Positions 50,065 through 50,112 of a stretch of 50,112 nucleotides of DNA are shown one piece after another (the first letter of the stretch is position 1; each line of letters starts with the position of its first letter). The DNA comes from Xenorhabdus thuongxuanensis (GTDB taxonomy: Bacteria > Pseudomonadota > Gammaproteobacteria > Enterobacterales > Enterobacteriaceae), in contig NZ_MKGR01000016.1 in assembly GCF_001908095.1 (NCBI RefSeq), positions 37,877-87,988 of the forward strand, given 5' to 3'. The notes under the pieces are model-generated. The model had not been told where the DNA came from. It did not search any database and worked only from the letters and a program-made list of their open reading frames with translations. The translations under genes were made by a program, and so were the position numbers.

Positions 50065-50112
50065 GTTACTAGTTCAGACTCTGAGAGCCTTCACTTCACA
50101 TCCCTTTTAACG
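50023..50112 (-). mobile_element. Right end of a second IS200/IS605-like element (partial, minus orientation)
   Basis: Read on the minus strand from the window edge: a short reading frame region, then a GCCCC-TCT-GGGGC hairpin (50052-50064), ten bases, and an 8-bp hairpin with a TAT loop (50023-50041). The plan matches 51-93 on the plus strand. The transposase gene itself would lie outside the window. Family assignment is by this shared structure. Confidence 0.4.

Overview
This window reads as a chromosomal segment of an AT-rich enterobacterium of the Morganellaceae, most likely Xenorhabdus. The evidence is enteric housekeeping synteny (yjjU-yjjV, deoCABD, carAB, dapB, ribF-ileS-lspA-fkpB-ispH, rpsT, nhaAR, dnaKJ, satP), an MR/P-type fimbrial operon matching the Xenorhabdus mrx set, and a gene set characteristic of dithiolopyrrolone antibiotics, the class that includes the xenorhabdins of Xenorhabdus. 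The genus call is an inference; no 16S rRNA gene is present.

Layout. 1-99: right end of an IS200/IS605-like element. 312-2201: yjjU (patatin) and yjjV (TatD). 2309-8281: nucleoside uptake and catabolism (NupC-type transporter behind a deoP2-like CRP promoter, then deoC, deoA, deoB, deoD). 8282-15415: fimbrial operon with major subunit, usher, chaperone, minor subunit, adhesin and an MrpJ-like regulator; the gap after the major subunit holds a perfect FNR-type box and the remnant of another pilin gene. 15457-21171: carB, carA and dapB on the minus strand. 21310-23139: divergent LysR regulator and AlaX-type editing protein, then a 76-bp inverted-repeat sequence. 23154-28970: ispH, fkpB, lspA, ileS and ribF, all minus. 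29242-36550: rpsT, nhaR/nhaA, an EamA permease, and dnaJ/dnaK behind a sigma-32 promoter. 36711-37283: satP.

37344-49671 is the accessory part. A minus-strand operon starts with a single-module NRPS (Cy-A-PCP) whose adenylation pocket reads as the cysteine code D-L-Y-N-L-S-L-I-W-K. Three coding sequences follow with start/stop overlaps or almost no gap (GMC oxidoreductase, type II thioesterase, acyl-CoA dehydrogenase), then a truncated globin, a metallophosphoesterase and a Cys-decarboxylase-like flavoprotein, with an MFS transporter beyond. This matches the holomycin set HlmE/D/C/B/G/F. On the other side of the NRPS lie an intact thioredoxin gene and a decayed thioredoxin-reductase-like gene, which may be the lost dithiol oxidase (HlmI type). 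No N-acyltransferase (HlmA type) is visible. The system therefore looks like a dithiolopyrrolone locus whose final oxidation and acylation steps are missing here, supplied elsewhere, or lost.

Both window ends carry the same two-hairpin structure in opposite orientation with different sequence. This suggests that each edge lies inside the 3' end of a TnpB-type element, and possibly that the window is a contig bounded by repeats.
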